DNA of 64,000 nt from Curtobacterium sp. MCLR17_036 (GCF_003234445.2 NZ_CP126269.1:1240001-1304000); one strand, 5' to 3'; shown: positions 1-8,808, counted from the stretch's first letter. The notes: generated by a model not told the origin, from the sequence alone. Numbers and translations are program-made.

Positions 1-160
1 CGGGGTCTGGGGCCGGTACCGGCGGGTGGCTCGGGAATCGCCGGCGGTGGTCGTCCGGGGGATCCTCGAGCGCTCACCGGACGGCGTCGTGAACCTGGTG
101 GCGGACCGCATCGAGCACCTGCCGCTCGCGGTCCGCACCCGGTCCCGCGACTTCCAGTGA
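1..160 (+). CDS. dnaE2: Error-prone DNA polymerase III alpha subunit (DnaE2/ImuC), C-terminal fragment
   Basis: The window opens inside this gene; only about 52 C-terminal codons are visible, read from base 2 to the TGA at 158-160. The fragment has the pattern RYRRVAR...VVVRGILERSPDGVVNLVADRIEHL...SRDF, which I recognise as the OB-fold tail and the usual SRDF ending of actinobacterial DnaE2. DnaE2 acts with ImuA'/ImuB in SOS mutagenesis and translesion synthesis. The catalytic parts and the start lie outside the window, so activity cannot be judged. The convergent histidine kinase gene ends 6 bp later. Another DnaE-type alpha subunit is possible, but this tail fits DnaE2 best. Confidence 0.75.
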   Translation, partial: GVWGRYRRVARESPAVVVRGILERSPDGVVNLVADRIEHLPLAVRTRSRDFQ

Positions 161-166
161 GCGGCC

Positions 167-1651
167 CTACTCGACCTCGGGCAGGCGGACGGTGACCTCG
201 AGCCCCCCGGAACGGACGTTCCGCAGGGCGGCGGTCCCACCGGCACGTTCGGCCACGGCGCGCACGATCGCGAGGCCCAGTCCGGAGCCGCCCGGCATCG
301 GGATCGCGCCGGTGGTCGGGTCCGGGTTCGCCCGCGAGGTCCGCGCCTCGTCCGGACGCGTGAACCGGTCGAAGGCCACCGGGATGAACGACTCCGGCAC
401 CCCCGGCCCGTCGTCCGTGATCTGCAGGACGCCTTCGCCGTCGGTACTGCGCCAGGACACGAAGACGCCACCGCCGCGGGGGAGTGCGGCGACGGCGTTG
501 CCGGCCACGTTCGTCACGAGCTGCGCCATGCCGCCGGTGTCGATGCGGTAGCGCGGTTCGGTGTCGCCGCCGGTCGCCGGTGCCTCGAGGTCGAAGTCGA
601 CCGTGACGTCCTTCGCCGAGGCGATGAGGCGGACCCGGTCCACGGCGGCCATCACCTCGTCGCCGAGGTCCGACCAGCCGGTCTCCGGCTGCCGGTCGCC
701 GTCCTGCTCCCGCCGCTCGGACTCCTCGATCCGCGACAGGGCGAGCAGGTCGTTCGCCAGGCGGGACAGCCGGGCGACGCTGTGCTTGGCGCGCTCGATG
801 TGCGCGGCCAGGGCGGCGGCGTCGTCACCGTCGAGCGACGCCAGGTCGAGCTGCGTGGTGAGGATGGCGAGCGGGGTGCGGAGCTCGTGGCTCGCGTCCG
901 AGACCATCTGCCGCTCCCGCTCGGTGGCCTGGCGGGTCCGGGCCAGGAACGCGTTGAGCGTCGTGGCGAGCGAGGCGAGCTCGTCCTGGGCCGGTCCGAC
1001 GGGCAGCTCGGCGCGCTCCGGGGCGACGGAGAGCCGCTCGGCCTCGCGGCGCATCCGGTTCACCGGGCGCAGTGCAGCGGTGGCCAGGACCCACGACGCG
1101 ATGCCGAAGGCGACGAGGATCGCGACCCCGGTGAGCGAGAGCGTCGAGGTCAGGTCGTCGACGACGATCGCCTCGGCCTGCGAGTTGCGTGCGGCGACGA
1201 CCGTCCAGCGGCCGACCTCGTTGACGGGGTGCTCGACGACGACCCGGTACTCCGAGCCGGAGACCCGGATGATCGACGTGCCGGCTGCGGTCGAGGTGAG
1301 GCTGCCGAGGGCGCGCTCGACCCGGTTCGGCATCGTCGACAGCACGATGTCGCCCTCGGGGGAGACCACGGCGACGAGCTGCAGGTTGCCCGGCGGCGAC
1401 AGGTCGGGGTCGCTGTCGACCTCGAGCGTCGCGACGTAGGGGTCGGCGTCCGCGTCGAGCAGGGTGCGGGTGGCGCTCGCGACGACGCTCACCACCTGGA
1501 AGCGCATCACCAGGACGAGCAGGACGATGACGACCGCGGCGATCGCCGTCGAGCCGATCGTGATCCGCGCGCGCAGGGACAGCAGGCGGAGCGGCCGGAC
1601 CGGGCCGCGGCGCCGAGGCTCCGGCGCCGACGTGGCAGAGGGCCCGCTCAC
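167..1651 (-). CDS. Two-component sensor histidine kinase
   Basis: Membrane-bound HAMP-HisKA-HATPase sensor kinase of 494 aa. Order seen: basic N-terminus, TM1 at about residues 29-51, extracytoplasmic sensor region to about 165, TM2 at about 170-192, HAMP, then the phosphoacceptor motif SDASHELRTPLA with the His near residue 254. The ATPase domain has a G1 box DDGPGVPE and a G2 box GSGLGLAIV. The GTG start at 1651 overlaps the stop of the response-regulator gene by 4 bp (GTGA), so the two are translationally coupled and form one operon with the regulator first. The sensed signal cannot be read from the sequence. All key catalytic motifs are present. Confidence 0.93.
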   Translation of the reverse strand: MSGPSATSAPEPRRRGPVRPLRLLSLRARITIGSTAIAAVVIVLLVLVMRFQVVSVVASATRTLLDADADPYVATLEVDSDPDLSPPGNLQLVAVVSPEGDIVLSTMPNRVERALGSLTSTAAGTSIIRVSGSEYRVVVEHPVNEVGRWTVVAARNSQAEAIVVDDLTSTLSLTGVAILVAFGIASWVLATAALRPVNRMRREAERLSVAPERAELPVGPAQDELASLATTLNAFLARTRQATERERQMVSDASHELRTPLAILTTQLDLASLDGDDAAALAAHIERAKHSVARLSRLANDLLALSRIEESERREQDGDRQPETGWSDLGDEVMAAVDRVRLIASAKDVTVDFDLEAPATGGDTEPRYRIDTGGMAQLVTNVAGNAVAALPRGGGVFVSWRSTDGEGVLQITDDGPGVPESFIPVAFDRFTRPDEARTSRANPDPTTGAIPMPGGSGLGLAIVRAVAERAGGTAALRNVRSGGLEVTVRLPEVE

Positions 1652-2325
1652 GCCCCGATGAGGTCGAGCCGGTAGCCGCGGCCGCGGACCGTCGCGATGG
1701 CGACCGTCGCCTCGTGCGCGGTGAGCTTCTTGCGCAGGTACGAGATGTACTGCTCGACGACGTTCGGGTCCACGTGCTGCGACCCGTCCCAGACCTCTTC
1801 GAGGATCTTCGGCCGGTCGACGACCGTGCCGGCGGAGCGGGCGAGCAGTCGGAGCAGCGAGAACTCGGTGGGGCTCACGGCGACGCGCTGGCCCTTGATG
1901 GCGATGCGGCGGGCCTCGGAGTCGATGGAGACGTCACCGACCTCGATCGTGCGGGGCGCACCGGCCGACTCGCGCCGACCGAGCGCGCGGAGGCGGGCCG
2001 TGAGCTCGGCGAAGGCGAAGGGCTTGGTGAGGTAGTCGTCGGCACCGGCGTCGAGTCCGAACACCCGGTCGTCGACCGCGTCGCGGGCGGTGACGAGGAG
2101 GATCCGGACCGGGTCCTCGCGCTCACGGATGCGCCGTGCGAGTTCGAACCCCGACATCCCCGGCATCATGACGTCCACGACCGCGAGGTCGAAGGCCTGC
2201 TCGCCGAGGGCGATGAGCGCCTCGACCCCGTTCTCGACCGCCGTCACGCGGTACCCCTCGGCGGCGAGACCGCGCTCCATCAGGGCACGCATCTCGTCGT
2301 CGTCCTCGACCACCAACAGCCGCAT
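1648..2325 (-). CDS. OmpR/PhoB-family response regulator
   Basis: DNA-binding partner of the overlapping sensor kinase, 225 aa. The receiver domain has the acidic pocket EDDDE at residues 7-11, phosphoacceptor Asp51 in VVDVMMPGMSG, a conserved Thr in LLVTARD and Lys in YLTKPF. A C-terminal winged helix (about 130-225) carries the SPTEFSLL and VRGRGYRL signatures of the OmpR family. The reading frame stays open well upstream, but the ATG at 2325 follows a strong AGGAGG site 7 bases before it and begins exactly where the receiver fold begins (MRLLVVED), so this start was chosen. Targets are unknown; autoregulation is plausible. Confidence 0.93.
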   Translation of the reverse strand: MRLLVVEDDDEMRALMERGLAAEGYRVTAVENGVEALIALGEQAFDLAVVDVMMPGMSGFELARRIREREDPVRILLVTARDAVDDRVFGLDAGADDYLTKPFAFAELTARLRALGRRESAGAPRTIEVGDVSIDSEARRIAIKGQRVAVSPTEFSLLRLLARSAGTVVDRPKILEEVWDGSQHVDPNVVEQYISYLRKKLTAHEATVAIATVRGRGYRLDLIGA

Positions 2326-2527
2326 AGTGGACCTCCTCGGACCCATCGTGGCATCGAACCGGCCCCCGGGTCCGCTCTCGGGGCCGAAGTCGCTGAATCT
2401 CGTCACAGCAGCGGGCGGAACGGTCTGTCCCGCGTTCGTGGGTCGTGAGGCCGGAGACCCTTCGTTGCTAGGCTCGCGCAGCGGCGGACGTGGCCCGAAG
2501 CGTCGGCCGCTGCAACGGGGGAGCACC

Positions 2528-2854
2528 ATGGACCACTCGACCGACCATCCGGCCATGGCGCGGCTGCGAGCAGAGCTCGACGCCGCGTGGAAGGGCATCG
2601 GCTCGCTCGGCGACCTCGAGGACGCTCCGCGCGACCGCGTCGTGGCGGAACTGCGCACCGCGGTGCCGGACGTCGCGAGCCGCGCGGCCCGCGCGGTCGG
2701 TTCCGAGGCCGTCGTCGCCGAGATCGACCGCTACGCCGGTGTCGGGCTGCCCGGCTCGGACGACGCCGTCCCGGCCGCGGTCATCTGGGGCGACGTCGTG
2801 AAGACCGCGGCCGCGGCGGCTTGGGCGACGAGCGACCCGTGCACGACCGGCTGA
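2528..2854 (+). CDS. Small hypothetical protein with its 3' end in a repeat array
   Basis: Predicted 108-aa soluble protein that I do not recognise. It begins MDHSTDHPAMARLRAELDAA, is rich in Ala, Asp and Glu, and has strong GC bias at third codon positions, which supports real coding. The ATG follows a GGGGGAG ribosome site, and a possible -10 TAGGCT lies at 2469-2474. It is divergent from the two-component operon. The last codons (about 2830-2854), including the TGA, fall inside the first unit of the 28-bp repeat array that follows, so the C-terminal TSDPCTTG may have been set by repeat invasion. Function unknown; a link to the adjacent two-component system is only positional. Confidence 0.65.
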   Translation: MDHSTDHPAMARLRAELDAAWKGIGSLGDLEDAPRDRVVAELRTAVPDVASRAARAVGSEAVVAEIDRYAGVGLPGSDDAVPAAVIWGDVVKTAAAAAWATSDPCTTG

Positions 2855-3042
2855 GCCGAGCGACCCGTGCACGCCCGGCCGCGCAGAGCGGCCCGCGTGC
2901 GCCCGGCCGTGCAGAGCGACCCGTACACGCCCGGCTGAGCCGAGCGGCCCGTACACGCCCGGCCCGCAGAGCGGCCCGCACACGCACGAGCGGCCCGTAC
3001 ACGCCCGGCCCGCAGAAGGGCCCGCGCGCGCCCGGCCGCGCA
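2830..3042. repeat. 28-bp degenerate tandem repeat array
   Basis: About eight units with the pattern GAGCGRCCCGTRCACGCCC followed by GGCyGmGCc. Unit starts are at 2830, 2858, 2886, 2914, 2942, 2969 (short, 19 bp), 2988 and 3015; decayed units continue towards 3100. The period is 27-28 bp, not a multiple of three, so coding through the array is unlikely. Unit 1 contains the stop codon of the upstream small gene. The array fills most of the gap to the convergent exporter gene ending at 3112. No T-rich tract or palindromic terminator is obvious here. Confidence 0.85.
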
Positions 3043-3111
3043 GCGCGGTCGTGCAAGCCGCCGGGCACACAGAGCGGTCAGGCCGACCGGCCGGCGCACG
3101 ACCGGTGCGGC

Positions 3112-4173
3112 TCAGTCGTCCTCGCCGAGCAGTTCCTCGCGCACGCGCCGGATGTCCTCGAGCAGGGCGCCGATGAGCACCCAGTGCCGTGAGTTCGGTC
3201 GGACCACCTCGAGCGGAGCGGTGAGCGCCGGTTCGACCGCCTCGGGCACCGGGTCGGTGGCGGCGGTGGAGGGGTCGAGCCGTGTCGACTCGACGCGGGC
3301 ACTGAGCGCCCGGACGTCGGCCCCGATCCGGGCGACCTCGGTGGCGATGCCGCCGACGACGGGGTCGGCGCGCAGGTCCGGTGCGGTGGTGTCCCGGATC
3401 GCGCGGGTCATGCCGGTGACCCGGGTCACGAGCACCCGCAGGTGCTCGGCGATGACGACGTCGCGGTCGAGGATCGTCCGGTGGCGGCCGCCGCGCGGGT
3501 TCATCGTCAGGGACTCCCGTGCGGCGTTCAGCGACGCCTCGGCCTTCGCGTGCTGCTGCCGCAGCGCGCGGGCCCGCACCAGGGCCTCGTGCCAGCGATC
3601 GTGGTCCCACCCCTCGGTCAGTCCGATGGCGACGCGTTCGAAGGCCGCGGCGGTGTCCCGGGCCAGGCGTGCGACGGCCAGGTGGGCGGGCTCGAGCAGG
3701 ACCGGAGGCACGATGAGGGCGTTCACCACCAGCGCGACGACCGCGCCGATCACGGTCTCGAGGATCCGGTCCGCCGAGTAGTTCGGCGTCACGACCCCGG
3801 CGGTGAGTACGAGCATGCCACTGATGCCGACCTGGGTCGCCGACGTCGGGGTCAGCCGCAGGGCCCAGGCGATGAGGATCGCGAGCACGATGACGAGCAG
3901 CACCACCCAGACGGCGTCGCCGAAGAGCAGGTGGAAGCCGGTCGCGAGCACGACGCCGAGCACGACCCCGGCGCTGCGTTCAAGGCCCTTGACGAACGAT
4001 TGGTTGATGCTCGGTTGGACCACGAGCAGGGCGGCGATCGCGGCGAAGGTCGGGAACGGCCCGTCGATGACGATCCGGCAGAGCAGCACCGCGGCGACCA
4101 CCGCGACGGCGGTCTTCACGACCTGCAGGAACGGCGTGCGACTGGAGCTGCGGAGGCGCGCGACCGGGTTCAC
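3112..4173 (-). CDS. FUSC / aromatic acid exporter-type membrane protein
   Basis: Predicted inner-membrane protein of 353 aa with a hydrophobic N-terminal half (about five or six segments in residues 15-160, including FLQVVKTAVAVVAAVLLC and WVVLLVIVLAILIAWAL) and a long soluble, partly helical C-terminal half. This resembles the FUSC/ArAE family of putative effluxers for aromatic acids and related compounds; the substrate is not determinable. An upstream ATG at 4239 is in frame, but the GTG at 4173 (VNPVARL) was chosen: a TAGCGT -10 hexamer sits 7 bases before it, as at many genes here. The longer start would overlap the divergent kinase gene. Confidence 0.8.
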   Translation of the reverse strand: MNPVARLRSSSRTPFLQVVKTAVAVVAAVLLCRIVIDGPFPTFAAIAALLVVQPSINQSFVKGLERSAGVVLGVVLATGFHLLFGDAVWVVLLVIVLAILIAWALRLTPTSATQVGISGMLVLTAGVVTPNYSADRILETVIGAVVALVVNALIVPPVLLEPAHLAVARLARDTAAAFERVAIGLTEGWDHDRWHEALVRARALRQQHAKAEASLNAARESLTMNPRGGRHRTILDRDVVIAEHLRVLVTRVTGMTRAIRDTTAPDLRADPVVGGIATEVARIGADVRALSARVESTRLDPSTAATDPVPEAVEPALTAPLEVVRPNSRHWVLIGALLEDIRRVREELLGEDD

Positions 4174-4253
4174 ACGGACCACGCTAGCCACGGCCCGCAC
4201 GCCGAGCCGTGCACGAACGCGACGAAAACGCCCGGACACGGTTGACTGTGGTC

Positions 4254-5498
4254 GTGTGGCCCAACCATGAGCGCGTCATCCCGCAGGCCTTCGCCGGCTC
4301 CGGGACCTCCGTGGTGGCCGCGCGGGCGCACTCGGTCGAGCCCTCCGGCAACGGCTACCTGTACGGCTACGAGGTCGACACCGTCGACCGGAACGGCCAG
4401 CCGGCCACGGTCCTGACCTACGTCGACACCGGCGGCACGCACGACCAGAACAGCGCCATCGTCACCGACCCGACGACGGGTGAGCCGGTCTCGGTGTGGG
4501 CCTACCCGAACGACCCGGGGCTGCCGGTGCTCGCGCAGGTGACCTACCGCGACGCCGTGGCCGAGCTGCTCACGACGCTCGGCATGCCCGTCACCGACCC
4601 GGTGCTCAGCGTCGCGGCCTACCGACCCGGCAAGCGCGCCGTCGTCCGGGTGGACGCCCCCGAGCGCACCGTCTTCCTCAAGGTCGTCCGGCCGCACCGC
4701 GTCGCGCCGATCGTCGAGTCGCACGAGCAGTTCGTCGCCTCGGGGCTGCCGGTCCCGCGGGTGTTGTCGAGCCGTGGTGACGGGCTCCTGGTGCTCGAAC
4801 GGATCCGCGGCGTGCCGGCCGGCAGCCGCATCCTCGACATCGCCGACGACCCGCGCTTCGTCGCCTCGCTCGCCGCCCTGAGCGGTCGCGTGGCGACCGT
4901 CCCGATGACGCAGCAGGCCCGCGCCGACGCGATGGACCACGCCGACTGGCACCGCCGCACGCTCGTCACGGCGTTGCCGCAGGACGCGGAGGAGATCGAC
5001 CGCCTGTACGACGCCATCGGACGCCGGTCGATCGGGTGGACGAACGCCACGAAGCAGGTCGTGCACGGAGACCTGCACCTCGAGCAGGTCTTCGTCGACG
5101 AGGACGAGCCGTGGCGGATCTCCGGCCTGCTCGACATCGACACCGCCGGCTGGGGCTTCCCGGTGCGGGACATCGGTGCGGTCGTCGCGCACCTCGTGGT
5201 CACGGGGCTGTGGCACCGCTCGCGTGGCGACGCCGACCGCGGGGCCGCCGCCGAACGCCTCGCCGATGCGATCGCCCGCGACTGGGTGGCCCGCAACCCG
5301 CGTGAGTCCGACCGCATCGGGCCCGCCATCGGCTCACAGCTGCTCGCCCACGCCGGTGGCCAGGCCACCACCGGCTCGGCGAACGGGATCCAGACCGCCG
5401 AGCAGCTGCTGGCCGCCACCCGTGCTGCCCTGGCCGAGGCGTCCCCGGTCCTGCCGTCCGGCGGCACGGTCCGGCCGCGGTCGGCACCGCGCGTCTGA
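4254..5498 (+). CDS. Aminoglycoside phosphotransferase (APH)-family kinase, maltokinase-like
   Basis: Protein-kinase-like small-molecule kinase of 414 aa. Visible motifs are a nucleotide-binding lysine region (RTVFLKVVRPH), the catalytic Brenner motif VVHGDLHLEQVF and the Mg-binding segment LLDIDTAGWGFPVRDIG. The N-terminal 120 residues resemble the cap domain of actinobacterial maltokinase-type enzymes. The substrate could be a sugar, an amino alcohol or an antibiotic; the sequence does not decide. The start is GTG 4254, 6 bases after TTGACT, a -10-like hexamer also seen before the FKBP gene; GTG 4248 is an alternative. Divergent from the FUSC gene. Confidence 0.78.
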   Translation: MWPNHERVIPQAFAGSGTSVVAARAHSVEPSGNGYLYGYEVDTVDRNGQPATVLTYVDTGGTHDQNSAIVTDPTTGEPVSVWAYPNDPGLPVLAQVTYRDAVAELLTTLGMPVTDPVLSVAAYRPGKRAVVRVDAPERTVFLKVVRPHRVAPIVESHEQFVASGLPVPRVLSSRGDGLLVLERIRGVPAGSRILDIADDPRFVASLAALSGRVATVPMTQQARADAMDHADWHRRTLVTALPQDAEEIDRLYDAIGRRSIGWTNATKQVVHGDLHLEQVFVDEDEPWRISGLLDIDTAGWGFPVRDIGAVVAHLVVTGLWHRSRGDADRGAAAERLADAIARDWVARNPRESDRIGPAIGSQLLAHAGGQATTGSANGIQTAEQLLAATRAALAEASPVLPSGGTVRPRSAPRV

Positions 5499-5578
5499 CC
5501 CGGGGAAGCGACGGACACACGCGGAACGGCAGCCGGAAGATGTCGCCCCTGCGGGGTGATCGTGACCGGTGGCCGGGG

Positions 5579-5920
5579 ACGCTGTCACGAACGCGACAGG
5601 TGCACGCGGAACGTTCGTGGGAACCTGTCGCCTTCGCAGGGTGGTCGCGACCGGTGATGGTCGGGAGGCGCGGGGCGGGGCGGACACGGGCCTCCCGTCC
5701 GGCGCATGGGACTCTGTCGCGAATGCGACAGGACCACGCGGAACATTCGCGGGGACCTGTCGCCTTCGCGGTGTGGTCGCGACCGGTGGCGGTCAGGAGG
5801 CGCGGGGCGGGGCGGACACGGGCCTCCCGTCCGGCGCCAGGGGACTCCGTCGCGAACGCGACAGGCGCACGCAGAACGTTCGCGGGGAGCTGTCGCTCTC
5901 GCGGAGTGATCGCGACAGAC
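5579..5920. repeat. 132-bp tandem repeat (2.6 copies) with two hairpin motifs per unit
   Basis: Copies start at 5579 and 5711, with a partial third copy from 5844. Each unit holds a short hairpin TGTCGCGAAnGCGACA, a second element TGTCGCCTTCGC about 45 bp later, and (copies 1 and 2) a GGGAGGC...GCCTCCC hairpin (about 5663-5699 and 5797-5832). A diverged relative lies just upstream at 5514-5578. The same core recurs near 27.5 kb and in the 41.5-42.0 kb array, so this is a dispersed extragenic family. It occupies most of the first half of the gap between the kinase (ends 5498) and the helicase (starts 6315). No protein-coding gene is supported here. Confidence 0.85.
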
Positions 5921-5975
5921 AGGGGTGCGACGCGCGCGGGTGGCGCGCCGGTCGCCTCCGTCGGGGGTCCGGGAG

Positions 5976-6314
5976 TAAACTGACCGCGCACGCACCGCGT
6001 TCCCGCGTGCCGCGTCGATTCCGGACGCAGCCGTCGGTCACTTGACCGACGCGGGGACCGGGCCGTGACCGCCTCCTGGGGGCGTCGCGTGCGTGTGACG
6101 ACGCCGGATCCCGGCGCGGACCGTCGCACCCGGTGCCGAGCAGGCGCTCGCGGTGGAACGGTCTGCGGGAGTCCACCGGACGTCCCGATGCGGGGACCGG
6201 CGTACTGGCGGGCCACGGTGGCCCGCGGAGACACCGGAGCCGCGACGGGCGCCGGTGCAGGACTTCCCGCCCACGGGCGGCTCGCCCGCACGAACGGGCG
6301 GAACAGGAGGAGCG
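5976..6314 (+). promoter_or_regulatory. Promoter and long structured 5' leader of the SNF2 helicase gene
   Basis: A TAAACT -10 hexamer at 5976-5981 implies transcription from about 5988, giving a leader of roughly 330 nt before the TTG start. Clear hairpins are GTCGGTCA/TGACCGAC (6033-6050), GGCGTCG/CGACGCC (6081-6105) and GCGGGCCA/TGGCCCGC (6208-6226). The leader ends with GGAGG 4 bases before the start. Most genes in this window seem to have no leader at all, so this one is unusual. I recognise no known riboswitch class. A small RNA gene within the stretch cannot be excluded. Confidence 0.5.
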
Positions 6315-8441
6315 TTGGCTCGATCAGGCACCCGGCGAGCTGCCGGCGGGACGCGGACCGCGTCACGCCGCACCCGGCCGCTGGACAACGACGGCGTGAT
6401 CCCCGTCCTCGCCCGCGCGGTGCGCGAGGTCGAGGCGGCGGCGCAGCGCGGACCGCTCAAGGCGTCGAACCGGACGAAGTTCCAGGCCGTCGCCCTGCTC
6501 ATGCGTGAGGAGCGCGCGCGGGTGAAGGCGGACACCGACCTCACCGACGCGCAGCGCGCCGAGCAGCTCAAGCGGCTCGACGGCGTGGCGACGATCCTGG
6601 CGAAGACGGCGGCGCGGGACACCAGCGTGATCCAGCTCCTCGCCGAAGAGGTGCAGGTCTCCGAGGCGACCCGCGCGGTGAAGCGCGACATGATGATCGC
6701 CGGCGGCATGGAGCTGCAGCCGGAGGACCTCGTGATCGCGGCGGAACCGGCTCCCATCGTCGAGACGCCGGTGCGCGCGGTCGTGCCGCAGGCCGTCGTG
6801 CAGCGCCAGCTCGCCAACCCCTTCATGGCCCCGGACTTCGCCCTCGCCGACCAGCCCGTCGCGCACCCGCGTCGCCTGGCGAACTGGGAGCTGTTCGGCC
6901 CGCTGTTCAAGTCGTTCGAGTACGGCGCGGGCGGGGGAGCGGCGTCGATGCCGCTGCCGGAGCCGACGTCGCTGCACTCGCGCTCGGGCACCACGCTCAT
7001 GAAGCACCAGGCCGAACTCGTGGCCGCCGCGTCGCAGGGGCACCGGACGTTCCTGCTCGCCGACGAGCCGGGCCTCGGCAAGACAGCGCAGTCGCTGCTC
7101 GCCGCCGACGCCGCGAACGCGTTCCCGCTGCTCGTCGTCGTGCCGAACGTCGTCAAGACGAACTGGGCGCGTGAAGCCGAGCGCTGGGTGCCGAACCACC
7201 GCGCCACGGTCATCCACGGGGACGGCAACGACCTCGACGGGTTCGCCGACATCGTCATCGTGAACTACGAGATCCTCGACCGGCACGCCGGCTGGCTCGG
7301 GAACTTCGGGTTCAAGGGCATGGTCGTCGACGAGGCGCACTTCATCAAGAACAAGGACTCGCAGCGCGCCCGGTTCGTGCTGCAGATCGCCGACCGCATC
7401 CGGCAGCGCACCGCCGCGCCGCTGCTCATGGCGCTGACCGGTACGCCGCTCATCAACTCGGTCGAGGACTTCCGCACCATCTGGGAGTACCTCGGCTGGA
7501 TCGACGACAAGAAGCCGCGCGCGAAGCTCATGAACGAGCTCGAGGAGATCGGCCTGACGCCGGCCGACCCCGGGTTCTTCGTCGAGGCCCGCCGTGCCGT
7601 CATCGACCAGGGCATCGTCCGACGTCGCAAGGTCGACGTCGCCGCGGACATCCCGGCCCGCCGGATCGCCGACATCCCCGTCGAGCTCGACGGGGACGAG
7701 GGCCGCTCCATCCGCGACGCCGAGCGCGAGCTCACCGCGAAGCTCGTCCGTCGCTACCACCAGGCACTCGACGCCCGTACCGGGCAGGACCCGGTCGTCG
7801 GCATCGACCACAAGCTCGTCCGGCAGGTCGCACGCTGGGAGCTCGAGGACCAGGACGCCTCGTCGACCGGCGAGAACGTGTTCTCGATGGTCCGCCGCAT
7901 CGGTCGCGCCAAGGCGCAGCTCGCGGCCGACTACGCGGCACAGCTCGCCTCGAACGTCGGCAAGGTCGTGTTCTTCGCGAAGCACCTCGACGTCATGGAC
8001 CAGGCGGAAGAGGTCTTCGCCCGCCGGGGACTGCGCACCGCCACGATCCGCGGCGACCAGACCCCGGCGCAGCGCACGGCCGAGATCGACGCGTTCGTGA
8101 ACGACCCCGACGTCGCCGTCATCGTCTGCTCGCTCACCGCGGCGGGCGTCGGCCTCAACCTGCAGGTGTCGTCGAACGTCGTGCTCGCCGAGCTGTCGTG
8201 GACGAGCGCCGAGCAGACCCAGGCGATCGACCGCGTGCACCGCATCGGGCAGGAAGAGCCCGTCACCGCGTGGCGCATCATCGCCGCGCAGACGATCGAC
8301 ACGAAGATCGCCGAGCTCATCGACTCGAAGGCGTCCCTGGCCGCCCGTGCGCTCGACGGATCGGACGAAGAGGTCGTCGACTCCGGCGACATCCAGCTCG
8401 ACGCGATGGTGGCGCTGCTGACCGAGGCGCTCGGGGGCTAG
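6315..8441 (+). CDS. Stand-alone SNF2-family DEAD/DEAH helicase
   Basis: SWI2/SNF2-type ATP-dependent DNA translocase of 708 aa. Motifs: Walker A DEPGLGKT near residue 250, DEAH box near 338, motif III ALTGTPL, and C-terminal motifs V/VI with GVGLNLQ and the SNF2-typical VHRIGQ near 640. The N-terminal 230 residues are helical and lack a recognised domain. The TTG start at 6315 has AGGAGG just upstream; an upstream ATG in frame would place the start inside the structured leader and was rejected. No nuclease, methylase or restriction partner is adjacent, so there is no support for calling it a defence gene. A role in chromatin remodelling, repair or transcription is inference. Confidence 0.85.
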   Translation: MARSGTRRAAGGTRTASRRTRPLDNDGVIPVLARAVREVEAAAQRGPLKASNRTKFQAVALLMREERARVKADTDLTDAQRAEQLKRLDGVATILAKTAARDTSVIQLLAEEVQVSEATRAVKRDMMIAGGMELQPEDLVIAAEPAPIVETPVRAVVPQAVVQRQLANPFMAPDFALADQPVAHPRRLANWELFGPLFKSFEYGAGGGAASMPLPEPTSLHSRSGTTLMKHQAELVAAASQGHRTFLLADEPGLGKTAQSLLAADAANAFPLLVVVPNVVKTNWAREAERWVPNHRATVIHGDGNDLDGFADIVIVNYEILDRHAGWLGNFGFKGMVVDEAHFIKNKDSQRARFVLQIADRIRQRTAAPLLMALTGTPLINSVEDFRTIWEYLGWIDDKKPRAKLMNELEEIGLTPADPGFFVEARRAVIDQGIVRRRKVDVAADIPARRIADIPVELDGDEGRSIRDAERELTAKLVRRYHQALDARTGQDPVVGIDHKLVRQVARWELEDQDASSTGENVFSMVRRIGRAKAQLAADYAAQLASNVGKVVFFAKHLDVMDQAEEVFARRGLRTATIRGDQTPAQRTAEIDAFVNDPDVAVIVCSLTAAGVGLNLQVSSNVVLAELSWTSAEQTQAIDRVHRIGQEEPVTAWRIIAAQTIDTKIAELIDSKASLAARALDGSDEEVVDSGDIQLDAMVALLTEALGG

Positions 8442-8464
8442 CGCGCGGCGCACATCGGTCTCGA

Positions 8465-8520
8465 ACGACCGAAGTCCGTCCGGACCACGCGATCACGCGG
8501 TTCGGACGGACTTCGGTCGT
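8465..8520. terminator. Bidirectional terminator-like hairpin
   Basis: Perfect 18-bp inverted repeat (arms 8465-8482 and 8503-8520, ACGACCGAAGTCCGTCCG) with a 20-nt loop, placed between two converging genes (SNF2 helicase and mycoredoxin). There is no T-tract, as usual for such hairpins in this window. Confidence 0.75.
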
Positions 8521-8535
8521 GCGGGGCTCCGCCGC

Positions 8536-8808
8536 TCAGATGCGGGACTGCACCTCGGCGAGCGAGGGGTTCGTCGCGGTGCTGCCGTCCGGGAACACCA
8601 GGGTCGGGACGGTCTGGTTGCCGCCGTTGACCTCGGCGACGAGCTCGGCCGTGCCCGGCGTCTGCTCGATGTCGACCTCGGTGAAGGGCACGCCGGCCTT
8701 CGACATCTGGTTCTTCAGCCGGGCGCAGTAGCCGCACCAGCTCGTCGTGAACATCGTGACCCCGCCGGCGTCGGGGGTGAACTGCTCGCGGGTGATCGTG
8801 TCGCTCAT
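8536..8808 (-). CDS. mrx1: Mycoredoxin (glutaredoxin-like dithiol oxidoreductase)
   Basis: Cytosolic 90-aa redoxin with the CGYC active site in FTTSWCGYCARLKNQ, the TVPT cis-proline loop and a C-terminal ATNPSLAEV helix. These are typical of actinobacterial mycoredoxin-1, which reduces mycothiol mixed disulfides with electrons from mycothiol/mycothione reductase. Mycothiol use is known for the group, not shown here. The ATG at 8808 lies 6 bases after TAGCCT on the minus strand, so a leaderless mRNA is predicted. It is single and monocistronic, divergent from the PadR operon. Confidence 0.88.
   Translation of the reverse strand: MSDTITREQFTPDAGGVTMFTTSWCGYCARLKNQMSKAGVPFTEVDIEQTPGTAELVAEVNGGNQTVPTLVFPDGSTATNPSLAEVQSRI

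Noticed and set aside
4174..4239. Longer FUSC protein starting at ATG 4239
   Set aside because: It would cover the promoter area of the divergent kinase and ignores the TAGCGT -10 that directly precedes GTG 4173.
6153..6314. Upstream ATG for the SNF2 helicase (762 aa)
   Set aside because: The extra residues are low-complexity and fall in the hairpin-rich leader; TTG 6315 has a strong ribosome site.
6153..8441. SNF2 helicase as part of a defence island
   Set aside because: No nuclease, methyltransferase, phospholipase or other defence partner is next to it; neighbours are housekeeping genes.
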